A stretch of 64,000 nt of DNA from Candidatus Methylomirabilota bacterium (lineage in GTDB: Bacteria > Methylomirabilota > Methylomirabilia > Methylomirabilales > Methylomirabilaceae), in assembly GCA_028870115.1 (NCBI GenBank), contig JAGWQH010000082.1, positions 62,001-126,000 on the forward strand, written 5' to 3'. Position numbers and translations under genes: made by a program. Shown piece after piece: positions 40,521 to 49,166 of this stretch (positions are counted from its first letter, which is position 1; each line of letters opens with the position of its first letter). The notes under the pieces were generated by a model that saw only the letters and a program-made list of their open reading frames with translations, made no database searches and was not told the origin of the DNA.

Positions 40521-41945
40521 ATGACGTTGCACCGATCCGAAAGATTGCGGATCGATCTTGATCCGAGAGAAGGGGCGAACGTGGTTCCGGAGCAGGATAC
40601 CGAACCGATAGCAAAAGGCATGCCGTCTCGCGACGTCATCCGAATGGCGCGACTTCCGATCCACTTCTTCATGTCGGCTATTATCCTCTTCGGAGTGGGT
40701 GTCGCGTCGGTGCCTTGGGTGGTAGGCGATCTCGTGGAGTTCTTCTATCAGCCTCGGATCCTGGCCGTGACCCATACCTTTACGCTGGGATGGATCAGCT
40801 CCGCCATCATGGGGGTTATGTACCGGCTCGTTCCAGCCATAACGAAACGGCCCTTGCGCTTTCCGAGATTAGCGCGCTGGCAGTTCGGGCTCTTCATCTT
40901 CAGCGCGACAGGTCTCATGGCGCACATGCTGATTGGAGCATGGCCACCCACTTGGATGGCGGCGGCGGCCATTGTGCTCAGCGTGATCTTCTTTGCGATG
41001 AACATGTGGCACTGCCTTGGTCCTGCTTGGCACAAGAGTGCGGCCGAAACCGGCATGTGCATATCGATCGGATTTCTGTTGCTTGCGGCAACGCTCGGCT
41101 TTCTCCTGGCGTTCGATAAGGCTCGCGGGTTTCTTCCCGGCAACGTTCTCACTAACCTGGCCGGTCACGCGCATCTTGCGGCGCTCGGATGGGTGAGCCT
41201 GACCATCTGTTCCGTCTCCTATCGGATGGCTCCGGCGTTTCTCTTGTCCGAACTGACGCTACCGCGTGTGGCAGTCTGGCAAGTGTACGGCCTTGCCGTC
41301 GGCGTCGCCGGATTAGCGATGGCGCTTCTTGGCTGGATTCCCGGGATAACCGTCTGGAGTGTGGTGATCCTGTTGGCTCTGCTTACCTATGTCGGCATAC
41401 TTCAGACGCTTATGCGTCATCGGCGGATACCGATCGATTGGACGATGCGGCACGCGCTGGCCGGCATCGTGTGTTTGCTGCTTGCCGTTGGACTCGGATT
41501 CTCGCTGCTGTGGATTGATCCGGATAGCGCCCTTGGCAATAGGATTGCGGGAGCGTACGGAGTGCTGGGGCTGCTCGGGTGGGTGACGAACCTCATTATC
41601 GGGATGTCTTTCAAGCTCTTTCCAGGATTCGTCGTTGGTGTGCGTGACCGCAGAGGATGGCCCAGGCTGGCAATCGCAGAGCTGTCCCTCCAGAGCTGCC
41701 GGCCGCTCGTCTTTGTCTTACTGAACGTCGGCGTCCTGACGCTGGCTGGTGGCCTGATCACGGCCCAGGTGGCGATCGCTCGGCTGGGTGCCATGGTCCT
41801 CGCACTGGGAGGCCTGATTTACGTGGCGGTGATGGGACGGACCCTGAGCTATGCCTATCGTGCTGCTGTTTCTCCGGCTGCAGGTGACCCGCTCCATCTC
41901 GTTTCCGATGACTCGTCGAGCCGACACGACTCTACATCTCAGTAG
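40521..41945 (+). CDS. Polytopic membrane protein with conserved histidines (NnrS/oxidase-like)
   Basis: A 474-residue protein with about twelve hydrophobic helices after a 40-residue polar start. Membrane histidines occur in LAVTHTFTLGWISSAIMG and LAGHAHLAALGWVSLTIC, patterns shared with haem-copper oxidase subunit I relatives and NnrS-like proteins; a third segment is IIGMSFKLFPGFVVG. Catalytic-core ligands of true oxidases cannot be assigned with confidence. AAAGGG precedes the ATG at 40521. It follows the VKOR fusion by 20 bases and probably works with it. Confidence 0.7.
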   Translation: MTLHRSERLRIDLDPREGANVVPEQDTEPIAKGMPSRDVIRMARLPIHFFMSAIILFGVGVASVPWVVGDLVEFFYQPRILAVTHTFTLGWISSAIMGVMYRLVPAITKRPLRFPRLARWQFGLFIFSATGLMAHMLIGAWPPTWMAAAAIVLSVIFFAMNMWHCLGPAWHKSAAETGMCISIGFLLLAATLGFLLAFDKARGFLPGNVLTNLAGHAHLAALGWVSLTICSVSYRMAPAFLLSELTLPRVAVWQVYGLAVGVAGLAMALLGWIPGITVWSVVILLALLTYVGILQTLMRHRRIPIDWTMRHALAGIVCLLLAVGLGFSLLWIDPDSALGNRIAGAYGVLGLLGWVTNLIIGMSFKLFPGFVVGVRDRRGWPRLAIAELSLQSCRPLVFVLLNVGVLTLAGGLITAQVAIARLGAMVLALGGLIYVAVMGRTLSYAYRAAVSPAAGDPLHLVSDDSSSRHDSTSQ

Positions 41946-41971
41946 CCGGTACACCCACCTGGAAAAAGGAT

Positions 41972-42000
41972 TTGACAACCTTCCGCGTGCTCTCTATCAT
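41972..42000 (+). promoter_or_regulatory. Promoter of the ihfA-merR unit
   Basis: TTGACA at 41972-41977, a spacer of exactly 17 bases and TATCAT at 41995-42000. This is one of the best promoter matches in the window. It lies about 115 bases before the ihfA ATG. Confidence 0.7.
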
Positions 42001-42115
42001 ATCAACGAAAGTGGAGGGGAAAGGTTGAGAAAGCTCTCTGATCCGTAGCGAAAGCTGATATAGGAACTGAAGCACTCAAAGAAATGGTGTATTTTCGTAA
42101 GAGGGAAGGAAAACA

Positions 42116-42397
42116 ATGACCAAGGCTGACATAGCTTCGATCGTCGCCGAAAGAGGCCTCGCCAAGAAACAGGCGATGGAAGCAGTGGAGGCGACCCTCG
42201 ACATTGTGAAAGACGCCCTCAAGAAAGGGGAGAAGATCCAGCTTGTCGGCTTCGGCTCTTTTCAGGTCAGAGCCAAGCGGGCGAGAAAAGGGCGGAACCC
42301 TCAGACCGGTGATCCGATTACTATTTCGGCTCGCAAGGTACTGAAGTTCAAGCCGGGTAAGGCCCTGCATCAGGCTGTGAACGACCTCGGCGGGTAG
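42116..42397 (+). CDS. ihfA: Integration host factor alpha / HU-family DNA-binding protein
   Basis: A 93-residue HU/IHF-family protein: [35 protein letters not shown], and the DNA-minor-groove arm with the proline (NPQTGDPI). The following MerR gene is its usual neighbour when it is IhfA, which supports alpha rather than HU; a related protein at 47942 would be the beta partner. GAGGGAAGGAAAA precedes the ATG. Confidence 0.88.
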   Translation: MTKADIASIVAERGLAKKQAMEAVEATLDIVKDALKKGEKIQLVGFGSFQVRAKRARKGRNPQTGDPITISARKVLKFKPGKALHQAVNDLGG

Positions 42398-42425
42398 CTT
42401 TCGAGTCGGCGGAAGAGGCAAGACT

Positions 42426-42836
42426 GTGCCCAGCGCACGGATGAGGTTGGTTAGAACAAAACCTCGGGCTTTACAAAGGCTTCTCCCAGGTCTTGATAGC
42501 GGTTCCGAGATCCCTGAAAAACTGTACTTCAAGATTGGAGAGGTTGCTGAGCTGACCGGGGTTCAACCGTACATCCTCCGCTACTGGGAGACACAGTTTA
42601 CGACACTGCGACCAACCAAGAGCCCAAGCGGGCAGCGCCTCTATCGACGTAATGATGTGTTGGCTGTACTTCGCATTAAGGAGTTGCTTTACCAGAGGCG
42701 CTTCACCATTGCGGGCGCGAAGCGCCATCTCGCATCTGAGCAGGAACCGTTCCCGCCAACGGTGTTGGATTCTCTCCGACTGGTGAAGGAAGAACTGAAG
42801 CAAGTCTCTTCGTTATTGCGTAGAGATTCCCCCTGA
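42426..42836 (+). CDS. MerR-family transcriptional regulator
   Basis: A 136-residue protein starting with GTG. Residues 35-105 form a MerR winged helix: [46 protein letters not shown] short helical tail follows ([14 protein letters not shown]), with no metal- or drug-binding extension. The gene is found after ihfA in many bacteria. Its target and signal are not known. Confidence 0.88.
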   Translation: MPSARMRLVRTKPRALQRLLPGLDSGSEIPEKLYFKIGEVAELTGVQPYILRYWETQFTTLRPTKSPSGQRLYRRNDVLAVLRIKELLYQRRFTIAGAKRHLASEQEPFPPTVLDSLRLVKEELKQVSSLLRRDSP

Positions 42837-42855
42837 CGTGAAGACTTGGCATCCT

Positions 42856-42932
42856 CGGGGCGTGGCGCAGCCTGGTAGCGCACTGGCATGGGGGGCCAGG
42901 GGTCGTTGGTTCAAATCCAATCGCCCCGACCA
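42856..42932 (+). tRNA. tRNA-Pro (anticodon GGG)
   Basis: Acceptor arms CGGGGCG and CGCCCCG pair perfectly; D loop AGCCTGGTAGC and T arm GTTGGTTCAAATCCAAT are standard. The anticodon stem CTGGC/GCCAG holds the loop ATGGGGG with anticodon GGG. The 3' CCA is encoded. It is followed 68 bases later by surE. Confidence 0.95.
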
Positions 42933-43000
42933 GTTTGACCCATTGGTATTCGAGACCATCGAAGGGCAGATGATATATCTGCTCTTTTTTTCAGTTGTGA

Positions 43001-43789
43001 ATGAATATTCTGATCTCTAATGATGACGGTATTCACGCTCGAGGGCTTCGGGTGCTTGCGGATGCCCTATCCAACCTTGGTGAGGTGTGGGTAGTGGCAC
43101 CCGATCGCGAACGGAGCGCATCCGGCCACTCCCTTACACTAAACAGGCCGCTGCGTGTCACCAAGGTTGCACCGACCTGGTTCACGGTCGACGGTACGCC
43201 TACTGATTGCGTCGCACTGGCGCTGATGGGTATGATCAACCGGAAGTTCGATCTGGTCGCCTCGGGGATCAATGTTGGCGGGAATATGGGCGATGATGTG
43301 ACCTACTCCGGGACAGTGTCGGCCGCCTTCGAAGCGACGCTGCTCGGGGTCCCGGCGTTTGCCCTGTCCGTCGTGGCTCATCGTCGGGTCAACTTTACGG
43401 CTGCAGGACTGGTCGCGGTTATGATGGCGAAGCTGATTGCTAAAAATGGACTGCCATCAAATACCATGCTGAACGTGAACGTTCCGAATTGTCGACCGTC
43501 AGCGATTAAAGGTGTGGCGATCACGCAACAGGGAAGGCGACGCTATGATGACATTATCGTGAGAAAGGTCGATCCACGCGGGAAGGCCTATTACTGGATC
43601 GGTGGGAAGGAACCCACATGGGAGCCATCGGAAGACAGCGATTATGCCGCGGTGATGGCGGGGTCGATCTCGATTACGCCGCTTCACCTGGATCTGACTA
43701 ACTCGAGCGTTGTCGAAGCGCTCCAGAGGTGGGAATTCCGCTGGGACGACGTATCGGCCACAGCGGGGCGGCGGCGCGCAACAGCGTAA
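43001..43789 (+). CDS. surE: 5'-nucleotidase SurE
   Basis: A 262-residue metal-dependent nucleotidase active on nucleoside monophosphates in stationary phase. [15 protein letters not shown] carries the paired aspartates for the metal; [15 protein letters not shown] and [22 protein letters not shown] are the other core motifs. It starts with ATG. The surE-pcm order is conserved among bacteria. Confidence 0.95.
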   Translation: MNILISNDDGIHARGLRVLADALSNLGEVWVVAPDRERSASGHSLTLNRPLRVTKVAPTWFTVDGTPTDCVALALMGMINRKFDLVASGINVGGNMGDDVTYSGTVSAAFEATLLGVPAFALSVVAHRRVNFTAAGLVAVMMAKLIAKNGLPSNTMLNVNVPNCRPSAIKGVAITQQGRRRYDDIIVRKVDPRGKAYYWIGGKEPTWEPSEDSDYAAVMAGSISITPLHLDLTNSSVVEALQRWEFRWDDVSATAGRRRATA

Positions 43790-43832
43790 CATGGTTGTCG
43801 ATGGGTGTGAATAACAGCGTTGCGTTTGCATA

Positions 43833-44474
43833 ATGGATTACGCGGTTGCCCGGCAGCGAATGGTAGCCGAGCAGCTGGTGAGACGCGGGATTACGCACCC
43901 TGGGGTCCTGCAGGCAATGGGCAAGGTCCCCAGACATCTGTTTGTGGAAGAAGCGTTCTGGGGGCGTGCCTACGGCGATTGTCCCTTGCCGATTGGTGAG
44001 AAGCAAACGATCTCGCAACCGTTTATGGTAGCGCTTATGACAGAGCTGCTTGAGCTCGAAGCGGATCAGCGGGTGCTGGAGATCGGGACTGGCTCCGGAT
44101 ATCAGACAGCGATCCTGACGGAAATGGGCGTGAAGGTATATTCGGTTGAGCGGAATCGAACGCTCGCGTTACGCGCGCGGTATCGACTTGAGTCACTCGG
44201 GTACTACCACGCGTGGATTCGTGCAGGGGACGGCTCCATTGGTTGGAAGGAGAAGGCGCCTTTTAACGCTATCATTGTGAGCGCTGGCGCTCCTAAGATC
44301 CCGATGTCTCTGGCCGAACAGCTCGCTGATCATGGGCGTCTGGTGCTGCCGGTCGGCCAACCATGGAATCAGGTTCTCAAGAAAGGCGTAAAGAGAGGGA
44401 CGACCATACGGTGGACGGATCTCGGACATTGTGCATTTGTCAAATTGATTGGCCAACAGGGATGGGACGGATGA
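43833..44474 (+). CDS. pcm: Protein-L-isoaspartate O-methyltransferase
   Basis: A 213-residue SAM-dependent repair enzyme for isoaspartyl residues in aged proteins. [20 protein letters not shown], the start segment of the family; [19 protein letters not shown]; the SAM loop [15 protein letters not shown]; and [14 protein letters not shown] are present. The length is normal. It ends four bases before a tRNA-Pro gene. Confidence 0.95.
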   Translation: MDYAVARQRMVAEQLVRRGITHPGVLQAMGKVPRHLFVEEAFWGRAYGDCPLPIGEKQTISQPFMVALMTELLELEADQRVLEIGTGSGYQTAILTEMGVKVYSVERNRTLALRARYRLESLGYYHAWIRAGDGSIGWKEKAPFNAIIVSAGAPKIPMSLAEQLADHGRLVLPVGQPWNQVLKKGVKRGTTIRWTDLGHCAFVKLIGQQGWDG

Positions 44475-44476
44475 TG

Positions 44477-44554
<78 letters not shown>

Positions 44555-44733
44555 TTATTTTTCCTAATGTGGCGAGTCTCTTGACTGATAGGTGCCGGCA
44601 GCAGTCAGGATATCCCGGATCGTCGCTCGATATAACGGTAAGCTATGCGGGCTTGTTTTTTGTCGGTTATTCAGACGATTGTGATGCAGGCCGCCATCGG
44701 ACGGTTCCCCACCATTAGTGAGGGACAGTAGAG

Positions 44734-45255
44734 ATGCCTACTGAATCGCTGAAGCAGAAAATTCGGGATATCCCGGATTTTCCAAAAAAGGGGATCGTTT
44801 TCAAAGACATCACGCCATTGCTGGCGGACGGTAAGGCCTTCCATGCGGCCATTGACCAGATTGCTGAGCGATTTCACGATCGACATATCGATCTGGTGGT
44901 AGGTGTAGAGGCGAGGGGCTTCATTGTCGCTGCGGCATTGGCCTATAGGCTTCATGCGGGTACAACGTTGATCCGAAAGCCCGGGAAGCTGCCATATAAG
45001 ACACACCGCACGACGTATGCTTTGGAGTACGGCGCCGACACGCTTGAGATCCATCAGGATGCCATACTGCCAAGCCAGCGGATCCTGATGGCGGACGACT
45101 TACTCGCCACCGGCGGTACGATGAGTGCTGCGATCGACCTCATTACTCGCCTCGGCGGCCATGTCGTTGGCGTGGCTTTCCTGATTGAGCTGTTATCTCT
45201 GCAGGGGAGAGAACGGTTCGGGGATCGGGAAGTCTTCTCATTGATCCAGTTCTGA
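44734..45255 (+). CDS. apt: Adenine phosphoribosyltransferase
   Basis: A 173-residue purine salvage enzyme. LKQKIRDIPDFPKKGIVFKD, VGVEARGFIVAAALAYRL, RKPGKLPYKT and the PRPP loop ILMADDLLATGGTM are typical and complete. AGGGACAGTAGAG lies upstream. It sits between tRNA-Pro and tRNA-Arg genes. Confidence 0.96.
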   Translation: MPTESLKQKIRDIPDFPKKGIVFKDITPLLADGKAFHAAIDQIAERFHDRHIDLVVGVEARGFIVAAALAYRLHAGTTLIRKPGKLPYKTHRTTYALEYGADTLEIHQDAILPSQRILMADDLLATGGTMSAAIDLITRLGGHVVGVAFLIELLSLQGRERFGDREVFSLIQF

Positions 45256-45287
45256 TCAGCGTCTTGACCGAGTCAAACGTGCAACAG

Positions 45288-45364
45288 GCGCCCGTAGCTC
45301 AGATGGATAGAGCAAGGGTTTCCTAAACCCTGTGCCGCAGGTTCAAGTCCTGTCGGGCGCACCA
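45288..45364 (+). tRNA. tRNA-Arg (anticodon CCT)
   Basis: Acceptor arms GCGCCCG and CGGGCGC, D loop AGCTCAGATGGATAGAGC, anticodon stem AGGGT/ACCCT with loop TTCCTAA (anticodon CCT, reading AGG), and T arm GCAGGTTCAAGTCCTGT. The CCA is encoded. It is 32 bases before the TPR gene. Confidence 0.95.
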
Positions 45365-45395
45365 GCCCATGCGGTCCCATGGGGAGTGAAAACAA

Positions 45396-46106
45396 ATGAC
45401 GATGCGGCTTCATACCACCAATCCTGATTGGCACACAGATCCACGCCGTTCTGCGGCGGACAGCGCGAAACGGCTCACCACGTTCGTCACTGACAAGTGG
45501 AAGTTGGCTGCCGCCGCAGTGATCGGGCTATTGGCTCTCTCCGCCGTGACCGCCGGGTATTTCGCTTGGAGCGGCAGGAAGGAAACTGACTCTGCGACCC
45601 TTCTACATAAGGCAGTCAGCCAGCTCGATGCCAGTATACGAAGCGGCTCTGACGACGCGAAACGGGAGGAGGGAATTCGGCTCCTGCAAGAGGTGATGAG
45701 TCGTTATCCCCAGAGTACTGCCGCCGCGGAGGCCACGCTACGTCTCGGTAACCAGTACTACACGGCAGGCAAGTACAACGAGGCGCGGGCTGCGTACACC
45801 ACCTACCTCGAAAAAAATCCCAAGGGCCTCATTGCCTTTTCGGCCGGTCTCGGACTGGGGGATACCTATCTGGCGGAGCGAAGTTATGAGAAAGCGATCG
45901 AGACGTACTCCAGGCTTATCGAACAGTTTGCTCAAGAGCCCTTGCTTCCTGAGGCGGATCTGCATCTGGCCGCAGCCTATGTTGGGATGAATCGACTGAA
46001 AGAGGCGAGCGCACTGTACGAAAAAATCGTTGCGACCTATCCCAATACCGGCTGGGCCCAGCGTGCACAAGCCGAATTGTATAAGTCTGGCCTGACCTCT
46101 CGTTAA
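45396..46106 (+). CDS. Membrane-anchored TPR protein (YfgM/YbgF-like)
   Basis: A 236-residue protein with a short cytoplasmic start, one membrane helix (about residues 36-57, KLAAAAVIGLLALSAVTAGY) and at least three tetratricopeptide repeats (about 95-230), for example ATLRLGNQYYTAGKYNEARA and LHLAAAYVGMNRLKEASALY. The plan resembles YfgM/BamD/YbgF-type envelope proteins, which chaperone or scaffold exported proteins. The exact role is unknown. Confidence 0.8.
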   Translation: MTMRLHTTNPDWHTDPRRSAADSAKRLTTFVTDKWKLAAAAVIGLLALSAVTAGYFAWSGRKETDSATLLHKAVSQLDASIRSGSDDAKREEGIRLLQEVMSRYPQSTAAAEATLRLGNQYYTAGKYNEARAAYTTYLEKNPKGLIAFSAGLGLGDTYLAERSYEKAIETYSRLIEQFAQEPLLPEADLHLAAAYVGMNRLKEASALYEKIVATYPNTGWAQRAQAELYKSGLTSR

Positions 46107-46620
46107 TCATCCAACGCTTGTAGTTCCTTTTATCTCTCTCTTTTACCTCGCGACTGATCCCTCATTTGGGCAGTAAGACAGGCTCCAGGTGCAGGTATTG
46201 CACGATCATCAGATCTGGCCTGTCGTCTCGACAGTCTCCCGCCCACGTCATTGCGAGGAAGCGTAGCGACTGAAGCAATCTCACCGTTCTTCGCAATCTG
46301 AAGTACGCTGAGATTACCACGCTCCCGTTGGTCGCTCGCAATGACAACTTATTGAGTAGCATGGCCTCGCGACATACTTTCATGCTTACGGGTACGCCGC
46401 ATCGCATGGGGTATTGACTAAGTATGTAACGTCGTATAAGAGAGATTATGTCAACTATTATATTCAACTTGAATAAATAACAGGACGTTCATTCTTTGCT
46501 GCTTGCCTGTAGAACGGAGGTGTGACCGGAACTTACGGATTGGGTAAACGAATTGAAGAATCAGTACACTAGGTGGGGAAGGAAGGTAAAAACATAGAGA
46601 TGAGCTGAGGGAATCGCGCT
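46107..46620. other. Long intergenic region with repeat and AT-rich tract
   Basis: No gene is evident. It holds a possible hairpin (GTGCA/TGCAC at 46189-46203 inside ACAGGC/GCCTGT at 46178-46223), the dispersed repeat at 46247-46345, and an AT-rich stretch (46430-46485) with TTGACT, TATAAG and a TTCAA-C-TTGAA palindrome. The segment 46490-46618 is purine-rich with no convincing frame. A small RNA is possible but not shown. Confidence 0.5.
46247..46345. repeat. Dispersed inverted repeat, copy B
   Basis: A 99-base element with the same inverted ends as copy A: GTCATTGCGAG (46247-46257) and CTCGCAATGAC (46335-46345). The left half diverges by small insertions; the right half is nearly identical (ACGCTCCCGTTGGTCGCTCG). 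Similarity continues past the right end for roughly 60 more bases. Confidence 0.8.
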
Positions 46621-47106
46621 TCACATTTTATATTTTCCGAAATCCTCCGGCTTCAGATTCTCAAGCCACTCCTTCCATTTGTCCGTTTCTTCTTTCTCTT
46701 CTGAGACCTCGATGTTCTTGGCTTGCGCAACGACGTTCTCAGAGACGAAGATCGGGGCGTTTGTGCGGAGGGCCAATGCAATGGCATCGCTCGGTCTGGA
46801 GTCGATCTTGACGACGCTACCGTTGTGATTCAGGTCGATGGTCGCGTAGAACGTATTTTCTTTCAGGTCGTTGACAGTAATCTGCTGAACGGTGATACCG
46901 AGACCGTCCAGGATATTTTTGAGTAGGTCGTGGGTCATCGGTCGAGGCGTCGATACCTTTTCGAGTTCCAACGCAATAGCATTCGCTTCAAAGATCCCGA
47001 CCCAGATCGGCAGGGCACGGCGCTCATCAGGATCCTTCAAGATTACTATCGGCATATTCGTAATCGGATCCAGCGCAATGCCGCGTACGGTCATCTTGAT
47101 GAGCAT
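46621..47106 (-). CDS. DUF151 bifunctional nuclease-family protein
   Basis: A 161-residue protein of the DUF151/BFN family: [53 protein letters not shown] and the highly conserved [20 protein letters not shown]. Family members show DNase/RNase activity in some organisms; the substrate here is unknown. Two ATG codons stand side by side; AAGGAG is best placed for the inner one, at 47104-47106. It closes the minus-strand cluster and runs toward the TPR gene. Confidence 0.88.
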   Translation of the reverse strand: MLIKMTVRGIALDPITNMPIVILKDPDERRALPIWVGIFEANAIALELEKVSTPRPMTHDLLKNILDGLGITVQQITVNDLKENTFYATIDLNHNGSVVKIDSRPSDAIALALRTNAPIFVSENVVAQAKNIEVSEEKEETDKWKEWLENLKPEDFGKYKM

Positions 47107-47116
47107 CATGCTCTCC

Positions 47117-47608
47117 TTATGACGAAGTCCTACAAAAGATGGAAGCAAGTTTCCGATAGGTAACAGTCAACTCTTCAGGGATAACTTTGGTCTGTGCGAC
47201 GACGGGCATAAAATTGGTGTCTCCGCTCCAACGCGGAACTACGTGTAAGTGAAGATGGTGTTCGACACCGGCTCCCGCAACCTTTCCTTGATTTATGCCC
47301 AGGTTGAACCCGTCCGGACTCATGATCTCACGCAGAATCGACGTGCTTCTGGCGGCCTCTTGGATCAGTTCGAGTCGTTCTTCCACCGACAGCTTTTGTA
47401 GGTCGTCCAGATGCCGATATGGAGCGATCATAATGTGTCCAGGATTGTATGGATACAGGTTCATCTGAATAAATACGAGCTTCCCTCGATAAAGGATGAG
47501 ATTCTGTTCGTCTTGTTGGGATGCCGGCGCTTCGCAAAATAGGCAGCCGGAAGGCCCGATATTCTCTACATATACCATTCTCCATGGTGCCCATAGCGTT
47601 TCCATCAT
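47117..47608 (-). CDS. HIT-family hydrolase/phosphorylase
   Basis: A 163-residue HIT protein. The catalytic triad lies in [14 protein letters not shown]. It begins [14 protein letters not shown] and contains GCLFCEAP, a start found in the group resembling diadenosine-tetraphosphate phosphorylases (bacterial and archaeal Ap4A-type). [19 protein letters not shown] is the HIT beta sheet. It is eight to ten bases upstream of the DUF151 gene and probably in the same transcript. Confidence 0.9.
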   Translation of the reverse strand: MMETLWAPWRMVYVENIGPSGCLFCEAPASQQDEQNLILYRGKLVFIQMNLYPYNPGHIMIAPYRHLDDLQKLSVEERLELIQEAARSTSILREIMSPDGFNLGINQGKVAGAGVEHHLHLHVVPRWSGDTNFMPVVAQTKVIPEELTVTYRKLASIFCRTSS

Positions 47609-47941
47609 ACGGCAATCTGCACCTGCCCAAGGCTACGGCCTTACACCAACGCCGGCATAAATTGCCGACGACTGTATCTGATGTATCTGACTAAATCTAA
47701 CACTCAATCCTGGCTGTCGCAAGATCTTTTTAGGGCGTTGCGATCGCGGTAGGGAGCGGATTTCGCGACTTCGAGAGTACTGGCCGGAAGGGGGCAAGCC
47801 CTTATGCGGCTTATCGTTGCTGATAAAGGTGGTATCTCTCGTATCGACGCTTTCTTCATGCAATGTTAGAATCTGGGGATAGCCGGGATAGGGCTTGTGC
47901 AGCGTATGCCCTTTACGGACGCGGTAGGCGACTCATCAGGA
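47609..47941. other. Intergenic region with no recognised gene
   Basis: A 333-base gap between the HIT gene and ihfB. Open frames on the minus strand give basic, low-complexity products with no ribosome site. A small hairpin, AAGGG-GGCAAG-CCCTT, occurs near 47791-47806. It should contain the promoter of the HIT-DUF151 pair and the end of the ihfB transcript. Nothing else stands out. Confidence 0.5.
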
Positions 47942-48223
47942 CTAGCTATCGATGAGCAGCCTCAACTCCTTTCCCGGTTTGAAGAAGGGGATTCGCTTTG
48001 GGGGAACGTGAACGGCTTCACCGCTCTGCGGATTACGACCCTGCCGCGCGCGGCGCTGCCTGGTACGGAAACTCCCGAAGCCGCGAAGCTCCACCTTCCC
48101 GTCATCTTTCGAAGCGAGCGCCTTCGAGATGCTTTCGAGGATGGTATCAATGACGACTTCGGTGTCTTTCTTAGTCAGGTACACTTGGGCAGCAACCAAT
48201 TCTACCAAGTCGGCCTTTGTCAT
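47942..48223 (-). CDS. ihfB: Integration host factor beta / HU-family DNA-binding protein
   Basis: A 93-residue HU/IHF protein (MTKADLVELVAAQVYLTKKD, LRGFGSFRTRQRRARQGRNP). Its place after rpsA and sppA matches ihfB in other bacteria. The ATG at 48221-48223 has GGAGGAG upstream; a longer frame adds eleven residues without support. It is likely to pair with the ihfA product at 42116 to bend DNA. Confidence 0.87.
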   Translation of the reverse strand: MTKADLVELVAAQVYLTKKDTEVVIDTILESISKALASKDDGKVELRGFGSFRTRQRRARQGRNPQSGEAVHVPPKRIPFFKPGKELRLLIDS

Positions 48224-48282
48224 GACTGGCAACTCCTCCGCGTTCGGAAACTGCATCGGCCCGGTATGGTGGAACGATTCAA

Positions 48283-49155
48283 TTACCAGAGAAGATAGTT
48301 CACAGAGAGCGTTGAGGATGGAAAGATCGGCAAATCGATATTAAGTAGATTCAGGCCACGTAGCAGATCAATGAGAAAAAATCCCCGCTTTCGCTCCTGG
48401 ATGATGGCCGGCTTCCCGTGGATCCCGGCTAACGCTCCTGCCCGCTCGATGGCGTCCTGAAGATTACCAAGTTGGTCTACCAATCCAAGCGATTGCGCCT
48501 CTCGCCCACTGAAAATCCGCCCGTCTGCCATGGCCTCGATCTTTTTACGATCTATTTGCCTGCCTTTGGCCACCACATCGATAAACTGGTCATGGATATC
48601 GTCCAGCATGCCTTGAAGGATCTGGCGCTCGGCAGCGGTCATCTCGCGGGTAGGAGACGCGAGATCCTTGTGCTGGCCGCTCTTCACGACCACCGACTTT
48701 ACACCGATTTTTTGCATAAGACCAGTGATGTTTGGAATCTGAAGTAGAACTCCTATGCTGCCGGTAATGGTGCCGGGATTCGCCACAATAAGATCCGTTG
48801 CGCTCGCGATATAGTAGCCACCTGACGCAGCGACGCTCCCCATAGAGGCGACTACCGGTTTCTTATCGGTCTGACGAGTCTTGAGCAACTCTTCATAGAT
48901 CTCCTGAGAGGGCGCCACCCCACCCCCCGGACTGTTGATCCTGAGGACAATGGCTTTGACGGATGGGTTCTCTCGGTATTTTTCGAGCTGCTCGATAACC
49001 TCCTTGGAATCCAGGATGACCCCTTCAACCGTGATCAGCGCGACCTTGCTTCCGCCTAATCGCTCCCATCTACCGAGCGAGAAGGCCAAGCCGAACAGGA
49101 GCAGCAGGCTTACGAACACTGCCAGACTGACGACCAGCCAAGTCCGTTTCACCAC
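48283..49155 (-). CDS. sppA: Signal peptide peptidase SppA, short form
   Basis: A 290-residue membrane serine protease of the half-length SppA type. An N-terminal anchor helix (about 5-27) precedes LITVEGVILDSKEVIEQL. The nucleophile serine is in MGSVAASGGYY and the general-base lysine in SGQHKDLASPTR. It starts at GTG. It degrades leftover signal peptides in the membrane. It lies 11 bases after rpsA. Confidence 0.94.
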   Translation of the reverse strand: MVKRTWLVVSLAVFVSLLLLFGLAFSLGRWERLGGSKVALITVEGVILDSKEVIEQLEKYRENPSVKAIVLRINSPGGGVAPSQEIYEELLKTRQTDKKPVVASMGSVAASGGYYIASATDLIVANPGTITGSIGVLLQIPNITGLMQKIGVKSVVVKSGQHKDLASPTREMTAAERQILQGMLDDIHDQFIDVVAKGRQIDRKKIEAMADGRIFSGREAQSLGLVDQLGNLQDAIERAGALAGIHGKPAIIQERKRGFFLIDLLRGLNLLNIDLPIFPSSTLSVNYLLW

Positions 49156-49166
49156 CCCGCTTGCCT

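Noticed and set aside
42838-43020. 60-residue open frame
   Set aside because: It runs over the tRNA-Pro gene and has no ribosome site.
47633-47863. 76-residue minus-strand frame
   Set aside because: Basic, low-complexity product without a ribosome site; not convincing as a gene.
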